From the NCBI GenBank assembly GCA_937864255.1, contig CALMIT010000431.1:1-6361 (forward strand): a DNA stretch of 6,361 nt, read 5' to 3'. This document shows positions 4,570-6,361 of the stretch, piece by piece. Under the pieces are notes generated by a model. It worked only from the letters and a program-made list of their open reading frames with translations. It made no database searches and had not been told where the DNA came from. Both the position numbers and the translations under genes were made by a program. Origin of the DNA: an uncultured Saprospiraceae bacterium. GTDB lineage: Bacteria > Bacteroidota > Bacteroidia > Chitinophagales > Saprospiraceae. Each line of letters begins with the position of its first letter. Position 1 is the stretch's first letter.

Positions 4570-6361
4570 ATGAGAAGAATTCATAAAGTTGCCGTTTTGG
4601 GCTCGGGCGTGATGGGCTCCGGCATTGCCTGCCATTTTGCAAATATCGGTCTCGAAGTGCTGATGCTCGACATACTTCCCGCCGACCTGCGCGAGGAAGA
4701 AAAACAGGTGAAAGCTGCGCGAAACCGCATCGCAAACAACGCGCTCCAAGCCGCCGTGAAATCCAAACCCGCCCCGCTTTACGACGCTACTTTCGTTTCC
4801 AGGATTACGACCGGCAATTTTGAGGATGATTTTCAAAAAATAAAAGATTGCGATTGGGTCATTGAGGTCGTCATAGAAAGACTGGACATTAAAAAACAGG
4901 TTTTTGAAAAAGTGGATAAACATCGGAAACCTGGCTCGCTGGTGAGTTCTAACACTTCCGGCATTCCCATTAATTTGATGCTGGAAAGCAGAAGCGAGGA
5001 TTTTAAAAAACATTTTTGCGGCACGCATTTTTTCAATCCACCGCGCTATTTGCGCTTGCTCGAAGTGATTCCAACGCCCGAAACTTCGCCGGAAGTAGTT
5101 GACTTTTTCATGGATTACGGCGATGTCTATCTTGGAAAACGTACGGTGTTGTGCAAAGACACGCCCGGTTTTATCGCCAACCGCGTCGGCGTATATTCGA
5201 TGGCGAAAATTTACCAGTTGACCGCCGAACTTGGTTTGCAACTTGACGACGCCGACAAACTGACCGGTCCAGCCATCGGCAGACCAAAAACCGGCACTTT
5301 CCGGCTCGGCGACTTGGTGGGACACGACACGGCGGCGAAAGTAATCGAGGGTTTGCGCCAAAATTGTCCCGACGACGAACAGGTTGCGTCATTTTACATT
5401 CCGAAATACCTGCAATTTTTACTCGATAATAAATTTCTGGGCAACAAATCCGGTCAGGGTTTTTATAAAAAAACAGACCAAAAAGATGCCTCCGGCAAAC
5501 CGGTTATTTTGCAATTGAACCTCGAAACGCTGGAGTACGAGCCAAAAAGTAAAACCGCCCTGCCGAGCCTGAACGTGAGCAAACAAATTGATGAATTGCC
5601 GCGCCGCGTGCAGGCAGTTTTCAATAGCGAAGACAAAGGCGGCGCGCTGGTCAGACAGTCGCTGCTCGGCTTGTTTGCCTACGTGTCCAACCGGATTCCC
5701 GAAATTTCTGACACGCTATACAGCATTGACGACGCCATGCGCGCCGGCTACGCCTGGGAGCTTGGCCCGTTTGAATACTGGGACGTCATCGGCCTTGAAA
5801 AAGGAATACAACTGGCTGAAAATCAGGGTGAAAAAATCGCTCCCTGGGTGAAAGAAATGGTGAGCGCAGGCTTCACTTCTTTTTACAAAAGGGAAAAAGG
5901 CAAAAGGTATTTTTACAATCAGCAAAGTAAAAATTACGAAGCGATACCGGGCGCGGAGTCATTTATTATCCTCGATAATTTCAGAGACCAAAAGCCGGTA
6001 CACACCACTTCCGAAACCGTTTTGCACGACATCGGCGACGGCGTGCTTTGCCTCGAATTTACCAGCAAAATGAACGCCATCGGGGAAGGTATTTTGAGAG
6101 GTATGAACGATGCCGTGAAAATTGCAGAGGAGGGCGACTGGAAAGGTTTGGTCATCGGCAATAATGCGCAAAATTTTACCGTCGGCGCGAACCTGATGAT
6201 GATTGCCATGCTGGCTTACCAGCAGGAATGGGACGAATTGAATATGGCTGTCAACCTGTTTCAGCAAACGACGATGCGGTGCCGGTACAGCAGCATTCCG
6301 GTGGTAGCAGGGACACAGGGCTATGTTTTCGGCGGCGGCTGCGAGACGATAATGCACTGTG
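4570..6361 (+). CDS. Fused 3-hydroxyacyl-CoA dehydrogenase / enoyl-CoA hydratase (beta-oxidation), 3' end missing
   Basis: The frame from ATG 4570 stays open for 597 codons to the window edge, so the C-terminus is missing. Domains: an NAD-binding Rossmann fold (about 4-198) with GSGVMG (11-16) and an acidic residue ending strand 2 (MLD); catalytic-site residues SSNTS (126-130), His153 and Glu165 in THFFNPPRYLRLLEV, and Asn156; a first dehydrogenase C-terminal helical domain (about 199-301) opening TPGFIANRVG and closing SGQGFY; a second, degenerate copy (about 357-430, with DDAMRAGYAWELGPFEYWD); a linker; then an enoyl-CoA hydratase/crotonase domain from about 484. The last shows oxyanion-hole segments NNAQNFTVGANL (531-542) and GYVFGGGCE (584-592), with Glu592 as one catalytic glutamate. 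The second catalytic glutamate would lie beyond the edge. It converts enoyl-CoA to 3-ketoacyl-CoA with NAD+. The dehydrogenase-first order is that of Bacillus subtilis FadN (YusL), opposite to E. coli FadB. A thiolase and an acyl-CoA dehydrogenase are the expected downstream neighbours, but lie outside the window. Confidence 0.95.
   Translation, partial: MRRIHKVAVLGSGVMGSGIACHFANIGLEVLMLDILPADLREEEKQVKAARNRIANNALQAAVKSKPAPLYDATFVSRITTGNFEDDFQKIKDCDWVIEVVIERLDIKKQVFEKVDKHRKPGSLVSSNTSGIPINLMLESRSEDFKKHFCGTHFFNPPRYLRLLEVIPTPETSPEVVDFFMDYGDVYLGKRTVLCKDTPGFIANRVGVYSMAKIYQLTAELGLQLDDADKLTGPAIGRPKTGTFRLGDLVGHDTAAKVIEGLRQNCPDDEQVASFYIPKYLQFLLDNKFLGNKSGQGFYKKTDQKDASGKPVILQLNLETLEYEPKSKTALPSLNVSKQIDELPRRVQAVFNSEDKGGALVRQSLLGLFAYVSNRIPEISDTLYSIDDAMRAGYAWELGPFEYWDVIGLEKGIQLAENQGEKIAPWVKEMVSAGFTSFYKREKGKRYFYNQQSKNYEAIPGAESFIILDNFRDQKPVHTTSETVLHDIGDGVLCLEFTSKMNAIGEGILRGMNDAVKIAEEGDWKGLVIGNNAQNFTVGANLMMIAMLAYQQEWDELNMAVNLFQQTTMRCRYSSIPVVAGTQGYVFGGGCETIMHC

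Noticed and set aside
4558..5361. A 267-codon open frame on the - strand opposite the fused dehydrogenase gene
   Set aside because: The + strand frame carries unmistakable dehydrogenase motifs through the same bases. The antisense translation has no recognisable domain and is rich in residues that arise from reading the coding strand backwards.
5934..6357. Overlapping - strand open frames opposite the hydratase domain
   Set aside because: The + strand frame continues through them with crotonase oxyanion-hole motifs; these are shadows.

Overview
The window looks like ordinary chromosome from a Bacteroidota bacterium, probably of the Saprospiria/Chitinophagia kind, although the exact lineage cannot be fixed from this sequence. 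The evidence is: start codons preceded by A/T-rich leaders without Shine-Dalgarno sequences; two upstream elements matching the Bacteroidota -7 promoter consensus TAnnTTTG; a C-terminal fragment resembling DUF4199 membrane proteins; an exbB-exbD-exbD-tonB-like cluster; and an FKBP lipoprotein. Seven protein genes are well supported, plus the tail of an eighth.

Layout: (1) 1-160, + strand, the last 52 residues of a small membrane protein. (2) 299-1063, + strand, an exported TPR-repeat protein with its own promoter. (3) 1084-1120, a perfect 17-bp inverted repeat flanked by A and T runs, placed to terminate both the TPR gene and the convergent energy-transduction cluster. (4) 3704 down to 1160, - strand, in transcription order: an ExbB/TolQ-type proton channel subunit, two tandem ExbD/TolR-type subunits and a TonB/TolA-like periplasm-spanning protein. 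(5) 4407 down to 3949, - strand, an FKBP-type peptidyl-prolyl isomerase lipoprotein. (6) 4570 to the right edge, + strand and divergent from the FKBP gene, a large fused 3-hydroxyacyl-CoA dehydrogenase/enoyl-CoA hydratase, cut off after 597 codons.

Functional reading: the ExbB/ExbD/TonB-like genes should form a proton-motive-force-driven inner-membrane motor that transmits energy to outer-membrane partners, either TonB-dependent transporters or a Tol-like envelope system. The FKBP lipoprotein is probably a periplasmic or envelope-attached folding factor. The fused dehydrogenase/hydratase belongs to fatty-acid beta-oxidation and is unrelated to its neighbours. The TPR protein has no predicted substrate.

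No clearly undescribed system is evident. The points most worth a second look are two adjacent palindromes upstream of exbB (3752-3783), a cysteine pair and missing YP motif in the TonB-like C-terminal domain, the tandem exbD paralogues, and small repeats in the exbD-tonB gap, including a duplicated start-codon context. No gap between genes exceeds 300 bases; the longest is 3705-3948.
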